Assembly (NCBI GenBank): GCA_012728095.1
Contig: JAAYFU010000059.1
Span: 1 to 55,091, forward strand
Reading direction: 5' to 3'
Origin: Clostridiaceae bacterium
Lineage (GTDB): Bacteria; Bacillota; Clostridia; DSM-8532
DNA length: 55,091 nucleotides
Made by a program: the position numbers and the translations under genes. Shown piece after piece: positions 15,615-25,227 of this stretch. Position 1 is the first letter of the stretch. Every line of letters begins with the position of its first letter. Below the pieces are notes generated by a model that saw only the letters and a list, made by a program, of their open reading frames with translations, made no database searches and was not told the DNA's origin.

Positions 15615-16979
15615 TTATTGAGCCTTTAAAACCTCTTTAGGCGGAATCTTGATTACCTGGCCTTGCATAATCTTGTCAGGATCCGATATATTATTGTATT
15701 TGCATAATTCGTCAATCAACGAAGTATCACCGTAGTAAAACCTGGTTATAGAGCTCATGCTTTCGCCTTTCTTTACCACGTGTTCCTTAATCTCGGGTTG
15801 TTGAGGCGTAGGTGTCGGAGTTGGAGTTGTTGTTTCCTCAGGATCCTCGGTAGGGAATATATCATCGGGTGAATTTGTTGGAGTTGCCGTAACAGTCGGT
15901 TTAGTCGACGGCGTTGGCGAAACCAGATTCTCCCTGCCGGTATTTATTAAGGAACGTATCATAAGGAAAATAATCCCGAACAATATCAATACAGTTACAA
16001 AAACCATTCCAATCAGAATAGAACTCTGATACTTGCTGGTTTTGCGCCTGTTGTATTTATATGTTATCGCAGGAGCCTTGTTAAGCCTTTCAACCCTGCT
16101 TTTTACCTCCTGTTTTGGCTGCTGAACACGCGGGATAGATTTTCTGGCCTTTCCCGGATTTTCTATAAGCTTTTCCACCTGAACTACCAGGGCTGTAATG
16201 TCTCCCACGGTTTTTCTTTTAGCAGCTTCATCCACTAAACGGTATGCAATATATGTGCTGTCACTTCTAAGGGCCAGGATGTCTTCAATTTTTTCTTCAC
16301 CTAAAGCCTCATAAAGCCCGTTACTTATAAGAATAAAGGAATCCCCTTCCGCGATATCATAAATATCTGAAACAACCGCATTGCCTTTATTTTCTTCTCC
16401 CGGCAGTACTATATCGTCTGTCTCGTATTTTTCTTTATTATCAAGATCGCTCATTATTCTGCTTTCTATCTCTCTCTTGGCTCTTGCCGCATCAGAGGCC
16501 AAGGGCCTGAATCTGCCGTCTCTCATCATAAAAACGCGGCAATTACCACTGGATACGGCAACAAACCGGCCTTCAGAAAAAAGCAGGCCTGAAAAACCCA
16601 GATTCCATTCCGGTGACGTTTCAGGTACCCTGTTCATTTCCAGGAAACTTGTAATAAGTCTCTCGGTTTCATTAACCCGGGATTCCAGTTCCTCGATTTT
16701 GGACTTAATATCTCCGCCGCTAACAGCGAATTTTTCGTGAAATCTACTGATCTCTTTAAGAATTGAAGCGCTGACGCCTTGTTCCGGATAATCATATACC
16801 ATATTATCAGCTATGGCAAAAAAATACTCCATTCCCCTGTTTTCCATGGAAGCCTGCATATTATCGACATAATGCTGGGAAGTGAATTTACCGTTTAAAT
16901 AAAAAGAATTAGTATTTTTAGCTCTGCCATAGCCAATACGAGAGTATACACTCGCATTTATTTTAATCACGCTACTCAT
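15615..16979 (-). CDS. PP2C-like pseudophosphatase with membrane segment and extracytoplasmic LysM domain
   Basis: Residues 1-270 follow a PP2C-type phosphatase fold: YGRAKNTNSFYLNG, FAIADNMVYDYPEQG, SSGNCRVFMMRDG, SFILISNGLYEALGE and VGDITALVV. Most metal-binding aspartates of active PP2C (NED, DGMGGH, SDGL, DN.T) are changed, so catalysis is doubtful. A basic stretch and membrane helix (about 319-345) come next, then a Thr/Pro-rich linker and a LysM domain (about 397-447, HVVKKGESMSSITRFYYGD) that should bind peptidoglycan outside. AGAGGAGAT precedes the ATG. A cell-wall-sensing or scaffold role is inferred. Confidence 0.82.
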   Translation of the reverse strand: MSSVIKINASVYSRIGYGRAKNTNSFYLNGKFTSQHYVDNMQASMENRGMEYFFAIADNMVYDYPEQGVSASILKEISRFHEKFAVSGGDIKSKIEELESRVNETERLITSFLEMNRVPETSPEWNLGFSGLLFSEGRFVAVSSGNCRVFMMRDGRFRPLASDAARAKREIESRIMSDLDNKEKYETDDIVLPGEENKGNAVVSDIYDIAEGDSFILISNGLYEALGEEKIEDILALRSDSTYIAYRLVDEAAKRKTVGDITALVVQVEKLIENPGKARKSIPRVQQPKQEVKSRVERLNKAPAITYKYNRRKTSKYQSSILIGMVFVTVLILFGIIFLMIRSLINTGRENLVSPTPSTKPTVTATPTNSPDDIFPTEDPEETTTPTPTPTPQQPEIKEHVVKKGESMSSITRFYYGDTSLIDELCKYNNISDPDKIMQGQVIKIPPKEVLKAQ

Positions 16980-17460
16980 TGGGATCTCCTCTTTTCGACA
17001 TGACTCATGCCATTATTGTATCCGAAGGCCGAAAACAGCTTCAAATACAGCAAATTCTTCATAAATGATACCATATAAACAGGTGTGTTTCAACAATTTA
17101 GCGAAATAACTTAAATTAATAGACAAAACATGCTAAAATTTATTAATATTCTATTCTTTTTTAATGAAATATTATAGTGGATTTTATAATGTTTCCCGGG
17201 AAATATTTTGACATTTATTTTTCATTGTCATTCCGGGTATCAGCGAGATATTTTTTTCCATTATGTCATTTTGAATGGAGCGAAGCGGAACGAAGAATCT
17301 TTTTTTTGTCATACAAAGATCCTTCGTTCCGTTCCGCTTCGTTCAGGATGCTAACGCACTTTGAATCCGATAATGGGTGATGTTGTTTATGAAAAGTCTA
17401 TTATGCGGTATAATGTGATAGTAGTCTAAAAAAACAATAGTAGAATTCCAAGGAGATATT
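16980..17460. other. Intergenic stretch holding two repeat units and AT-rich sequence
   Basis: No gene is supported here. The first 180 bases are AT rich and should hold the promoter of the LysM gene. The repeats lie at 17223-17352. A TATAAT at 17409-17414 may be the -10 of the histidinol phosphatase gene, without a convincing -35. A short reading frame at 17177-17380 is made of the repeats and has no ribosome binding site. Confidence 0.6.
17223..17352. repeat. Dispersed intergenic repeat, copy D (long palindrome plus partial unit)
   Basis: A partial unit starts with TGTCATTCCGGGTATCAGCG (from 17227). The main unit begins with TGTCATTTTGAATGGAGCG (17264), continues with GAAGCGGAACGAAGAATCTT, and is answered by AAAGATCCTTCGTTCCGTTC and CGCTTCGTTC (17315-17344). 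The two arms can pair over more than 25 bases, making a long hairpin. It contains the words of all the other copies and is the most complete member in the window. Confidence 0.8.
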
Positions 17461-18288
17461 ATGATTAAAAGTACATTTCATACTCACAGTCGATTTGATG
17501 ATGGATATGAGGAACTTGAAGTCTATATTACAGCCGCGTTAGATAAGAATTTCCAGGTATACGGCTTTTCCGGCCATGCTCCCGTTAATTTTGAAAGCAT
17601 TTGGCATATTAAGCATGAGCATTTGGATGAGTATATCAGTACCACCAAGCAGTTAAAGGAAAAGTATAAGGACAGGATTGAAATATATACCGGCCTGGAA
17701 ACAGATTACTTTGACGGTTGCATAGATTGGCGCGATAAAAGAGGTATTGATTATACCATCGGTGCGGTCCATTTCCTGATAGATGAAAATACCGGCAATT
17801 TTTTGCTCATAGACGGTACAGTCGAAGAATTTGAAAACACACTTAAAAGATTCAGCAACGATATTCATGCCTTATTCAGAGCCTACTTTTCCAGGATAAG
17901 GGATATGTTAATGAAGATGACTCCGAACATTATCGCGCATTTGGATATCATCCGCAAAAATAATGCCAATAATGCTTTTTTCAATGAAGAAGACAGCATA
18001 TACCGGGAAGAAATTATGAAAACTTTGGAAATAATATCCTTAACCAATACAATCGTGGAGGTAAATACCGGAGGCATTTCCAGGGGTTATGTCAAAACGC
18101 CGTATCCAAGCAAATGGATACTGGAGGCATGTCGCGACATGAATATTCCGATAATGCTGAACTCAGACAGCCATCATCCGGATAATATTGATTTTTATTT
18201 TGATGAAGCAATTGAACTGCTGAAAAGTATCGGCATAAACAAACAGCGCATCCTGTGCCGGAATGAATGGTGCGATGTCGGCTTGTAA
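17461..18288 (+). CDS. PHP-family histidinol-phosphatase
   Basis: Resembles HisJ/HisK, which dephosphorylate histidinol phosphate in histidine synthesis. Metal-binding motifs include STFHTHSRFDDG at the N-terminus, GFSGHAP, IEIYTGLETDYF, IGAVHFL, IIAHLDIIRK, VEVNTGGISRG and LNSDSHHPDNI. Length 275 is typical. CAAGGAGAT lies directly before the ATG. No other histidine genes are present, so the substrate is assigned by family only. It is followed 56 bases later by the wall-polymer fusion gene. Confidence 0.88.
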   Translation: MIKSTFHTHSRFDDGYEELEVYITAALDKNFQVYGFSGHAPVNFESIWHIKHEHLDEYISTTKQLKEKYKDRIEIYTGLETDYFDGCIDWRDKRGIDYTIGAVHFLIDENTGNFLLIDGTVEEFENTLKRFSNDIHALFRAYFSRIRDMLMKMTPNIIAHLDIIRKNNANNAFFNEEDSIYREEIMKTLEIISLTNTIVEVNTGGISRGYVKTPYPSKWILEACRDMNIPIMLNSDSHHPDNIDFYFDEAIELLKSIGINKQRILCRNEWCDVGL

Positions 18289-18344
18289 TATAATTTCTCC
18301 CCCTTATTAACATAATTATTCACCATGAAAGGATATTGCAGTGC

Positions 18345-20603
18345 ATGAAAGTAATACACCTTATCGGAGGCGGGGATGAAGGCGGCGCAAAAAGCCACGT
18401 CTTGCAGCTTATAAAAGAACTGGGAAAGCATATTGATGTAACCCTTATCAGCTACAGGAAGGGCAAATTCCATGACGATGCTGTGGCAATGGGTATTGAT
18501 GCGCGTGTCATAAGGACAGGGAATGTTTTTCTCGATATTTATAAAACCCTCAAACTTGTAAAATCAGGCAATTACGATATAATTCATTCCCACGGGGCCA
18601 AGGGCAATATGATAGCTTCAATCATAAAGGGTATAACAGGAGTTCCCGTAGTTACCACCGTGCATAGCGATCCTCATCTCGATTATATGCACAGCATTTT
18701 AAAAAAGTATACCTTTGGCGTAATCAATATGATCGCATTGAGAAAAATAGATTATCATATAAGCGTATCCTCCAATCTGAAAGAAATGCTTAAAGACAAC
18801 GGGTTTGACCCCCAGCATCTCTATTCAGTAAATAACGGAATAGCCTTTGACAACGAAATACCTGTATGCACCAGAAAGGAATTTTTCCGCAGGTTTAACG
18901 TGCCGTTCCCCGAAGATTGCGTTCTTATCGGAATCATGGCAAGACTTCATCCCGTTAAGGACCATGAAACCTTTTTGCGTGCTGCCGCAGAAGTAGTGAA
19001 GGTTAATAAGAATGTCAGGTTTCTAATAGCTGGCCCGGGTGACGAACTTTTGAACCAATTACTTCAATTAACCAGGAAACTTGGTTTAGAGGAATATGTA
19101 TATTTCACCGGCATGGTCGAAAACCCTTACGATTTTTTCCAGATAATTGATATAAATGTCCTTACATCCATAAGCGAAGGTTTCCCGTATGTAGTCCTGG
19201 AAGGCGCAAGGTTTTCCAAGGTATTTGTCAGCACCCGGGTAGGCGGGTTGAGCCAGCTTGTTGAATCAGGAGTCAACGGCTATCTTGTGGAACCAAAAGA
19301 CTGGAAGACGCTTGGGGAACATCTTATAGAACTGTCCCTTAACAAACAAAAACGGGAACAAATGGGCGAGAAGCTGAGAGTAATGGCAGAAGCCAGGTAC
19401 TCCTTAAGGAGTATGTGTGAAAACCAGCTGTCTATTTATAAAACTATCCTGAAGGAAGAAACAAAAAACCGGCAGGACGGTAAAAAATACGATATCACGC
19501 TGCTTGGCTATTACGGGTATAATAACAGCGGCGATGAGGCCATTCTTAAGTCTACCATTGATTCCTTCCGGAAAATTGACCCGGAACTTAATTTCCTTGT
19601 TTTCTCAAAAAGGCCGCGGGAAACCAAAAAACTGTATTTGGTGGATTCAGTCAATCGTTTTAATCTTTTCAAAATAATATATATTCTTAAAAGAACCAGG
19701 CTCTTCCTTGCCGGCGGAGGCAGCCTGATCCAGGACAATACCAGCACCCGTTCAATATGGTATTATCTTACCGTGCTGAGAATGGCAAAAAGACTGGGAA
19801 CAAGGACTATGCTGTTCGCCAACGGCATCGGTCCTATAAAAAGAGCCTTCAACCGACGTTTTGCAGGAAAAGTCCTTAATGAACTACAGGTCATAAGCCT
19901 GAGGGACGCTCAATCATTTGAGGAAATAAAAACCCTGGGTATTAATAAACCCGATATATACGTGGCATCAGATCCGGCCGTGCTCCTGGAAGCTTCCGAC
20001 GAAACCGGCGTTGATGAACTTATAAAAGCCGAGGATATACCGGTGGAAAAACCGCTTATTGGGTTTTCCATTCGTAAATGGGCCAATTCAAAATATATAG
20101 ACAAAATTGCCGAAATAGCCGACTATTGCGCTGAAAAATATGACTCCCATCCGGTTTTCATACCTATGCAATATCCCATGGATCTTGATATATCACAGAC
20201 AATAGCAAACAGGATGAAACATCCTTCTTCAATTGTAAAAAGGGTATATTCACCTGACATAATACTGGGACTGACAGCAAGATTAAAGCTTATGGTAGGA
20301 ATGCGCCTTCACTCCATAATATATGCCGCAACTCAATGCGTTCCTCTTATAGGACTGGTCTACGAGCCTAAAGTAGCGGCATTCCTGAATGAAATAAACC
20401 AACCCTCGGCAGGATATATGGACAACCTGGATACCGCTGAAATCTGCCGGCAGCTTGATTTTATATGGCAAAACCAGTCGGAAATCCGGGAACAGCTGAA
20501 AAGCGCCAAGAAACGGCTGGTCATCATGGCTCAGGCTAATCTTTCAAATGCTTATCAAATGTTAAAGAATGGAGAATTGAATGAGTCTTTAAGAGGGAGT
20601 TAG
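18345..20603 (+). CDS. Fusion of GT4 glycosyltransferase and CsaB-type polysaccharide pyruvyl transferase
   Basis: Residues 1-370 are a GT4/GT-B glycosyltransferase: HLIGGGDEGGAKSHV, IIHSHGAKGN, IMARLHPVKDHETFL and the donor site SISEGFPYVVLEGA. Residues 380-745 are a CsaB-like pyruvyl transferase: LLGYYGYNNSGDEAIL, LFLAGGGSLIQDNTSTRS, ISLRDAQSF and VGMRLHSIIYAA. CsaB adds a ketal-pyruvate to ManNAc of the wall polymer that SLH domains bind. Separate genes are usual, so the fusion suggests consecutive sugar transfer and pyruvylation. The ATG at 18345 is preceded by AAAGGA at 11 bases. The 3' end overlaps the convergent ligase gene by 15 bases. Confidence 0.9.
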   Translation: MKVIHLIGGGDEGGAKSHVLQLIKELGKHIDVTLISYRKGKFHDDAVAMGIDARVIRTGNVFLDIYKTLKLVKSGNYDIIHSHGAKGNMIASIIKGITGVPVVTTVHSDPHLDYMHSILKKYTFGVINMIALRKIDYHISVSSNLKEMLKDNGFDPQHLYSVNNGIAFDNEIPVCTRKEFFRRFNVPFPEDCVLIGIMARLHPVKDHETFLRAAAEVVKVNKNVRFLIAGPGDELLNQLLQLTRKLGLEEYVYFTGMVENPYDFFQIIDINVLTSISEGFPYVVLEGARFSKVFVSTRVGGLSQLVESGVNGYLVEPKDWKTLGEHLIELSLNKQKREQMGEKLRVMAEARYSLRSMCENQLSIYKTILKEETKNRQDGKKYDITLLGYYGYNNSGDEAILKSTIDSFRKIDPELNFLVFSKRPRETKKLYLVDSVNRFNLFKIIYILKRTRLFLAGGGSLIQDNTSTRSIWYYLTVLRMAKRLGTRTMLFANGIGPIKRAFNRRFAGKVLNELQVISLRDAQSFEEIKTLGINKPDIYVASDPAVLLEASDETGVDELIKAEDIPVEKPLIGFSIRKWANSKYIDKIAEIADYCAEKYDSHPVFIPMQYPMDLDISQTIANRMKHPSSIVKRVYSPDIILGLTARLKLMVGMRLHSIIYAATQCVPLIGLVYEPKVAAFLNEINQPSAGYMDNLDTAEICRQLDFIWQNQSEIREQLKSAKKRLVIMAQANLSNAYQMLKNGELNESLRGS

Positions 20604-22124
20604 TCCCTTTTTTCTCCTGAGACCGAAATAGAACACCAGAGCGGCAATAACCCAGAAATACGCCACCATGTACTGGACTTCAAAAACATTTTCCATCATA
20701 TTATGCACGATTACTCCGCATAACCCGGCAAATCCCCCCGCCGTTACAAGACGCGTATCATAATTCTCACTTTGCTTAACTGCGCGAATTGACCATAACA
20801 CAAGGATAAATATCAGTATAAAGAAGGGCGTAATTCCTGCGAGACCCATTTCCACGGCGGTTTTAAGCCAGTAATTATCCATGTAGAAAGTATCGGGAAC
20901 AAGGTTATTATTATTCATCGCAACAGCGCCGCCAAAATGCCCCAGGCCTACACCCATCAATTTGTGCTGCATGAACATATCCCACCCCGTCTGATACCGA
21001 AGAAGACGACCGGCTGTCATACTGTTAATCCTATATTGAGGAGACAGCAAATATTCTATCCTGCTCATAACCGATGGTACCATCAGCATGGCTCCGCATC
21101 CTGCTGCGAGAATAAACAGCCACCTGGGGTTTATAGCCAGGCAGAATACAAAAAGTGCAACGGCAGCTCCAAGCCAGGCACCCCTGGAGAGGGTAAGGAC
21201 GAGACTCAACCCCATTGCTCCCAGAAGCACAAAGAAAACCAGCCTGTCGGTAAATTCCCTTTCTTTTTGAAGAACCAAAGCCAGACACAGGGGAATCATC
21301 AGAATAAATATACTGCCTAAAATATTGGGACTTCCTACAATCGAGAAAACTCTCGTGCCTGTGCTTCCCTCGGCATAATCTGTCCAGTGAGCCGGAGTAG
21401 GTACCTTCATGATGTACTGGATAATTCCGTGGACGCCCATAATACCACCGGAATATACCAGTAACCTGGCAATTAAATAAGCCTTTTTATCGTCGATTAA
21501 ATAGCTGTTTAATACAAAAAACCACAACAGGTATTGAACCACCACACGAAAGCCTTCAAATCCCAGCTTTGGATACGTGGAATTCAATAAATACAGGCAA
21601 AAGGATACCGATATCAAAAGCAGCATTGGCGGACCTGCAGGAGTGATTACCAAGGGTTCTTCCCATTTTTTGAAGAACCATACCGCAAAAACATAGAAAA
21701 CACAGGCTAAGAGGAATACTTCATCCCATAATCCGAAGAGGCTGAAACCTCCTAACAGATCCCTTCCTATTTCGTCAATGAACGGATAAAAAGCAACCAA
21801 TGGAATTAATAACTGTTTAATTAAAGTAAAAGTCTTTGAATTGGAGAGCAGTTTATAGAACCTGCTTTCTTTCATAAAAACAGCCATTTTCTTCCTGAAG
21901 CCGGCACTTCTTTTGTTTGCTTTTTCGGCCAGCCGATAGAAAAGCGATTCTTCAGGTTTAAACGGGCGATTGGCAATAGAACGCAAGCAGGAAGCTATTT
22001 TGCTGTTAACAATTATTATCCCCGCCCTTTCCACCAACCTGCCGGTAAAACTATGTTTAATTGCTTCCAGAAAGGCTAATGCAAAGCGATAGATCAGGCT
22101 TTCTTTAAACCACAACTCCAACAT
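20589..22124 (-). CDS. O-antigen ligase/Wzy-family membrane protein
   Basis: A polytopic protein with about ten membrane segments and the Wzy_C region: LVLTLSRGAWLGAAVALFVF and MGVGLGHFGGAVAMNNN in a large extracytoplasmic loop. Family members polymerise or transfer polyprenyl-linked glycans at the outer face of the membrane. The first 120 residues are a basic, mostly soluble extension before the first helix (LIKQLLIPLVAFYPFI), which is not typical. It lies 13 bases after the DUF4330 gene and is the last gene of a four-gene operon. Its role is probably assembly or attachment of the secondary wall polymer. Confidence 0.87.
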   Translation of the reverse strand: MLELWFKESLIYRFALAFLEAIKHSFTGRLVERAGIIIVNSKIASCLRSIANRPFKPEESLFYRLAEKANKRSAGFRKKMAVFMKESRFYKLLSNSKTFTLIKQLLIPLVAFYPFIDEIGRDLLGGFSLFGLWDEVFLLACVFYVFAVWFFKKWEEPLVITPAGPPMLLLISVSFCLYLLNSTYPKLGFEGFRVVVQYLLWFFVLNSYLIDDKKAYLIARLLVYSGGIMGVHGIIQYIMKVPTPAHWTDYAEGSTGTRVFSIVGSPNILGSIFILMIPLCLALVLQKEREFTDRLVFFVLLGAMGLSLVLTLSRGAWLGAAVALFVFCLAINPRWLFILAAGCGAMLMVPSVMSRIEYLLSPQYRINSMTAGRLLRYQTGWDMFMQHKLMGVGLGHFGGAVAMNNNNLVPDTFYMDNYWLKTAVEMGLAGITPFFILIFILVLWSIRAVKQSENYDTRLVTAGGFAGLCGVIVHNMMENVFEVQYMVAYFWVIAALVFYFGLRRKKGLTPS

Positions 22125-22137
22125 GACTTACCTCGGT

Positions 22138-22635
22138 TTATTTTTCTCTTATTGCTATTACGTCACTGTCCATACCCATGGCATAAATGGTTTTTACGGT
22201 CAGCTTACCTCCAACGGCAACCGCATAACGCCCGATTCTAATATCCGGAGTATCATGAGTATCTTTCACTTCAATGTCAATGGTTACATCCACCAGGTTC
22301 GGGCTTTGGGTTTCAACAAGCCTGCCGTCCGCTGTCTGTACCGTTATCATTGCGGGTTCTTCTCTCACATCGATTATTTTCGCATTTACAAAACCAAAGT
22401 TATCATAGTAAATCCTGTCATCTTTTCTCAGAGCTTCGGCATAAGAAGGATGCATGGCAGGTGTTTTGACTGTTACAATATAGGTTGTTGTCGGAACCAT
22501 CCCCGAGGCTTTTCTCTTATCACTGATCATCTTATATCCTACGCCGAAAACTGCGATTAATAATGCCAGTAAAACCAATAAGTCAAAAATATTGATTTTA
22601 CCAAAAACTCGACCTTTCTCATCAATAACCTTCAT
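22138..22635 (-). CDS. DUF4330-family membrane-anchored protein
   Basis: MKVIDEKGRVFGKINIFDLL is the conserved opening of the DUF4330 family, followed by one membrane helix (about 18-38) and an extracytoplasmic beta-rich domain of about 125 residues (TYIVTVKTPAMHPSYAEALR; VTIDIEVKDTHDTPDIRIG). The function is unknown. It overlaps the upstream glycosyltransferase by four bases and precedes the ligase, so it probably works in export or assembly of the same polymer. Confidence 0.82.
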   Translation of the reverse strand: MKVIDEKGRVFGKINIFDLLVLLALLIAVFGVGYKMISDKRKASGMVPTTTYIVTVKTPAMHPSYAEALRKDDRIYYDNFGFVNAKIIDVREEPAMITVQTADGRLVETQSPNLVDVTIDIEVKDTHDTPDIRIGRYAVAVGGKLTVKTIYAMGMDSDVIAIREK

Positions 22636-23927
22636 TTTGTATCCTCCCCGTGTGGTTGTTGCTCCACTTTGTTAAACTTGTTAAAGAGTTCCACCAGCTT
22701 TCCGGTTAGAACTTTTCTGTCATAGCGGGCAATTTCTTCATAATCAGGGTCAATAATGTTTTCGCCTTTTTCCCAGCTTTCATACATATCGAGAAAACCT
22801 TTTTCAATGGCTTTTACATCAGACCAATTGCATATAATTCCTGTTTTCGTATCACGAATCAGCATCGCTGCAGCGCCGTTTTCAGGAATAACAGCTAAAA
22901 TGGGGTTATTTGTCTGTATATATTCAAATATTTTTCCCGTGTAAAAGGCCTCCGAACCCGGGCCGCCCCCTTCCAACAGCAGCATTGCGTCCGAAGCCAT
23001 CATTTTTTTCAGGCATTCGCCATGCTCCATATAGCCTATTGTTTCGACCGAACCTTCCAATCCGTTTTTATTGATCAGGTTCTTCAAAACATTATGTTTG
23101 AAGCTTCCGATAAAACGGATTCGAATTTTTTCCTTTTGGATTTTCCCGCTTTTAACAAGATTTCCGACCGCTTCCAAAAACAAATCAGGTTTTCTTCTGC
23201 CATATAAAGCGCCTGTATATGTTATGGTAAATTTAGAATTCTTAATCTTTTCCTTCGGTAAATCCTTAAAATCCTCCGTATCGAATCCATTGGGAATAAC
23301 ATGCATCCTGGTTTCCAAATCCAGGTCGGGATTGAGTCTTACGAAATTCTCTTTCATGATGGGAGTATTGGTAACCAGGACATCGGCCTTTTCCAATACT
23401 TCCTTCTCCATCTCTCTCTCTTTCTTCATTCGGGAAGATCTATGAGGTTTATCTATCAGGTACGGATTATTTGTCCACTCATCCCTGAAGTCGGCTAACC
23501 AAACCAGCTTAGGGTAGTGTTTTTTTACCTCCAGTCCAAGCAGGTGACCACTGTATGGATAAGACGTAGTGTACAGAACATTTATATCCCCCGCTCCAAT
23601 GCGCTCCAGGCATGCTTTTACCGCCTTTTTCATCCAAAGGACTTCACCGTCGGGTATTAATATTTTCCAGGCTATGAATTTCCCTACCTTGTTAAGTATC
23701 CCGGGCAGCACTGTCAAATCATATGCGGGAGTCCTGATAATTTCCATATTTTCAGGCAGTTCTTTTAATAATGATTCATCCCTCAGGACCATTTTGCCCT
23801 GGTCCCGGGTAAGCACTACCGGTTCCCATCCATAAAGGGGCAGATACTTTGCAAACTTTGCGCTGCGCTGCACTCCCGAACCACCTACCGGCGGAAACTG
23901 ATGGGCAACCATCAGTACTTTTTTCAC
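22632..23927 (-). CDS. GT4-family glycosyltransferase
   Basis: A GT-B glycosyltransferase. The N-terminal acceptor domain begins VLMVAHQFPPVGGSGVQRSA; the donor domain has FTITYTGALYGRRKPDLFLEA and LEGGGPGSEAFYTGKIFEYI, where the Glu is expected to contact the donor sugar. Length 431 is normal. It overlaps the dehydrogenase gene upstream and the DUF4330 gene downstream by four bases each. The sugar is not predictable, but ManNAc(A) is likely given the neighbouring UDP-ManNAc dehydrogenase. Confidence 0.9.
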   Translation of the reverse strand: MKKVLMVAHQFPPVGGSGVQRSAKFAKYLPLYGWEPVVLTRDQGKMVLRDESLLKELPENMEIIRTPAYDLTVLPGILNKVGKFIAWKILIPDGEVLWMKKAVKACLERIGAGDINVLYTTSYPYSGHLLGLEVKKHYPKLVWLADFRDEWTNNPYLIDKPHRSSRMKKEREMEKEVLEKADVLVTNTPIMKENFVRLNPDLDLETRMHVIPNGFDTEDFKDLPKEKIKNSKFTITYTGALYGRRKPDLFLEAVGNLVKSGKIQKEKIRIRFIGSFKHNVLKNLINKNGLEGSVETIGYMEHGECLKKMMASDAMLLLEGGGPGSEAFYTGKIFEYIQTNNPILAVIPENGAAAMLIRDTKTGIICNWSDVKAIEKGFLDMYESWEKGENIIDPDYEEIARYDRKVLTGKLVELFNKFNKVEQQPHGEDTK

Positions 23928-25192
23928 TGTTTATTCCTCCCCCAGCCGAGAAGGTGATATTCCAATCCCGCCTTCTCAACAGTATCCGCATCCCAGTAAT
24001 TTCTCGTATCAAAAACCACAGGGCATTTCATAATGTTTTTCAGCCTTGCAAAATCAAGATCCTTAAACTCGTTATGATTGACTGCCAATACCAAGAGATG
24101 TGCGCCTTCAGCAGCGGCATACAGCTCTCTCTCTTTAGAACCGTCAAAATCCACATGGCTGTCCACTACAACAGGCTCAAAATTGCCCTGTTCTTTAAGC
24201 AGTTGTATGACTTCAATTATCGGGCTTTCACGCATGTCATCCACATTCGGCTTATACGTAACGCCCAAAATGCATACTTTTATTTTACCCTCTACATTCT
24301 TTGTTAAATCCTTAATCTTTTCAAAAACGTAATGAGGCATGCCGTCATTGGTGTTGCGCGCCAGTTTAATTATTTTCGCCGTTTCAGGCTGTTTTTCCAC
24401 TATGAACCAGGGATCTACCGCTATACAATGGCCTCCAACACCGGGGCCCGGCATGTGCAGATTAACCCTGGGATGCTTATTTGCGTATTTAATTACCTCC
24501 CAGGCATTAACTCCTATTTTCTCACAAAGCATGGCCAGTTCGTTGGCAAGAGCGATATTCACATCCCGATAGGTATTTTCCATCAGCTTGCACATCTCAG
24601 CGGTGGTAGCCTCGGAAATAAAAATTTCACCCTCTACGAAGCTCTCATATAGTTTTTTTACCACCCGGGCAGATTCTTCGTTTATGCCTCCGATAACGCG
24701 GCTGTTTTCCTTTAGCTCTTTCAAGATACGCCCCGGCAGAACTCTTTCAGGGCAATAAGCGACATACACATCCTCTCCCGGAATAAAGCCGGCTTCTTTA
24801 AGAATTGATCCCAGGAGATTCCTGGTTGTACCGGGAGGTGACGTTGATTCCAGCACTATTATATTATCTTTTCTAATATAGGGAATAATTCTGCGAATTC
24901 CGTCTTCCACATAACTTAGATCAGCGGTTTTATCAGGTTTAAAAGGAGTGGGCACGCAAATAATGAAGGCATCGGACTCCTCAGGTTCCATAGCTGCACG
25001 CAATGATCCGTTCTTTACCGCTAAATTGACCGTCTCTTCCAGATTTGGTTCTTCGATAATAATTTTACCTTCGTTTAACGCATCAATTACCTTCTTATTT
25101 ACGTCAACGCCTAAAACATTGTGCCCATGAGTTGCAAACATCGCTGCCGTCGGAAGCCCGATATAACCTAATCCAATAATACAAATTTTCAT
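23924..25192 (-). CDS. wecC: UDP-N-acetyl-D-mannosamine dehydrogenase
   Basis: Oxidises UDP-ManNAc to UDP-ManNAcA with two NAD+. The NAD site is IGLGYIGLPTAAMFA; further motifs are FIICVPTPFKPDKTADLSYV, ESTSPPGTTRNLLG, and the catalytic cysteine in GPGVGGHCIAVDPWF (about 260). Length 422 is normal. TTGACC-18-TACAAT lies upstream (25228-25257), and CGGAGTGG precedes the ATG. It is the first gene of the operon and implies ManNAcA in the wall polymer; the related UDP-GlcNAc or UDP-GalNAc specificity cannot be fully excluded. Confidence 0.9.
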   Translation of the reverse strand: MKICIIGLGYIGLPTAAMFATHGHNVLGVDVNKKVIDALNEGKIIIEEPNLEETVNLAVKNGSLRAAMEPEESDAFIICVPTPFKPDKTADLSYVEDGIRRIIPYIRKDNIIVLESTSPPGTTRNLLGSILKEAGFIPGEDVYVAYCPERVLPGRILKELKENSRVIGGINEESARVVKKLYESFVEGEIFISEATTAEMCKLMENTYRDVNIALANELAMLCEKIGVNAWEVIKYANKHPRVNLHMPGPGVGGHCIAVDPWFIVEKQPETAKIIKLARNTNDGMPHYVFEKIKDLTKNVEGKIKVCILGVTYKPNVDDMRESPIIEVIQLLKEQGNFEPVVVDSHVDFDGSKERELYAAAEGAHLLVLAVNHNEFKDLDFARLKNIMKCPVVFDTRNYWDADTVEKAGLEYHLLGWGRNKQ

Positions 25193-25227
25193 ATGTTTCC
25201 ACTCCGTTTAATCTTTTCAGCTAATTG

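Noticed and set aside
17177..17380. 67-codon frame between the LysM and histidinol phosphatase genes
   Set aside because: It is composed of the dispersed palindromic repeat.
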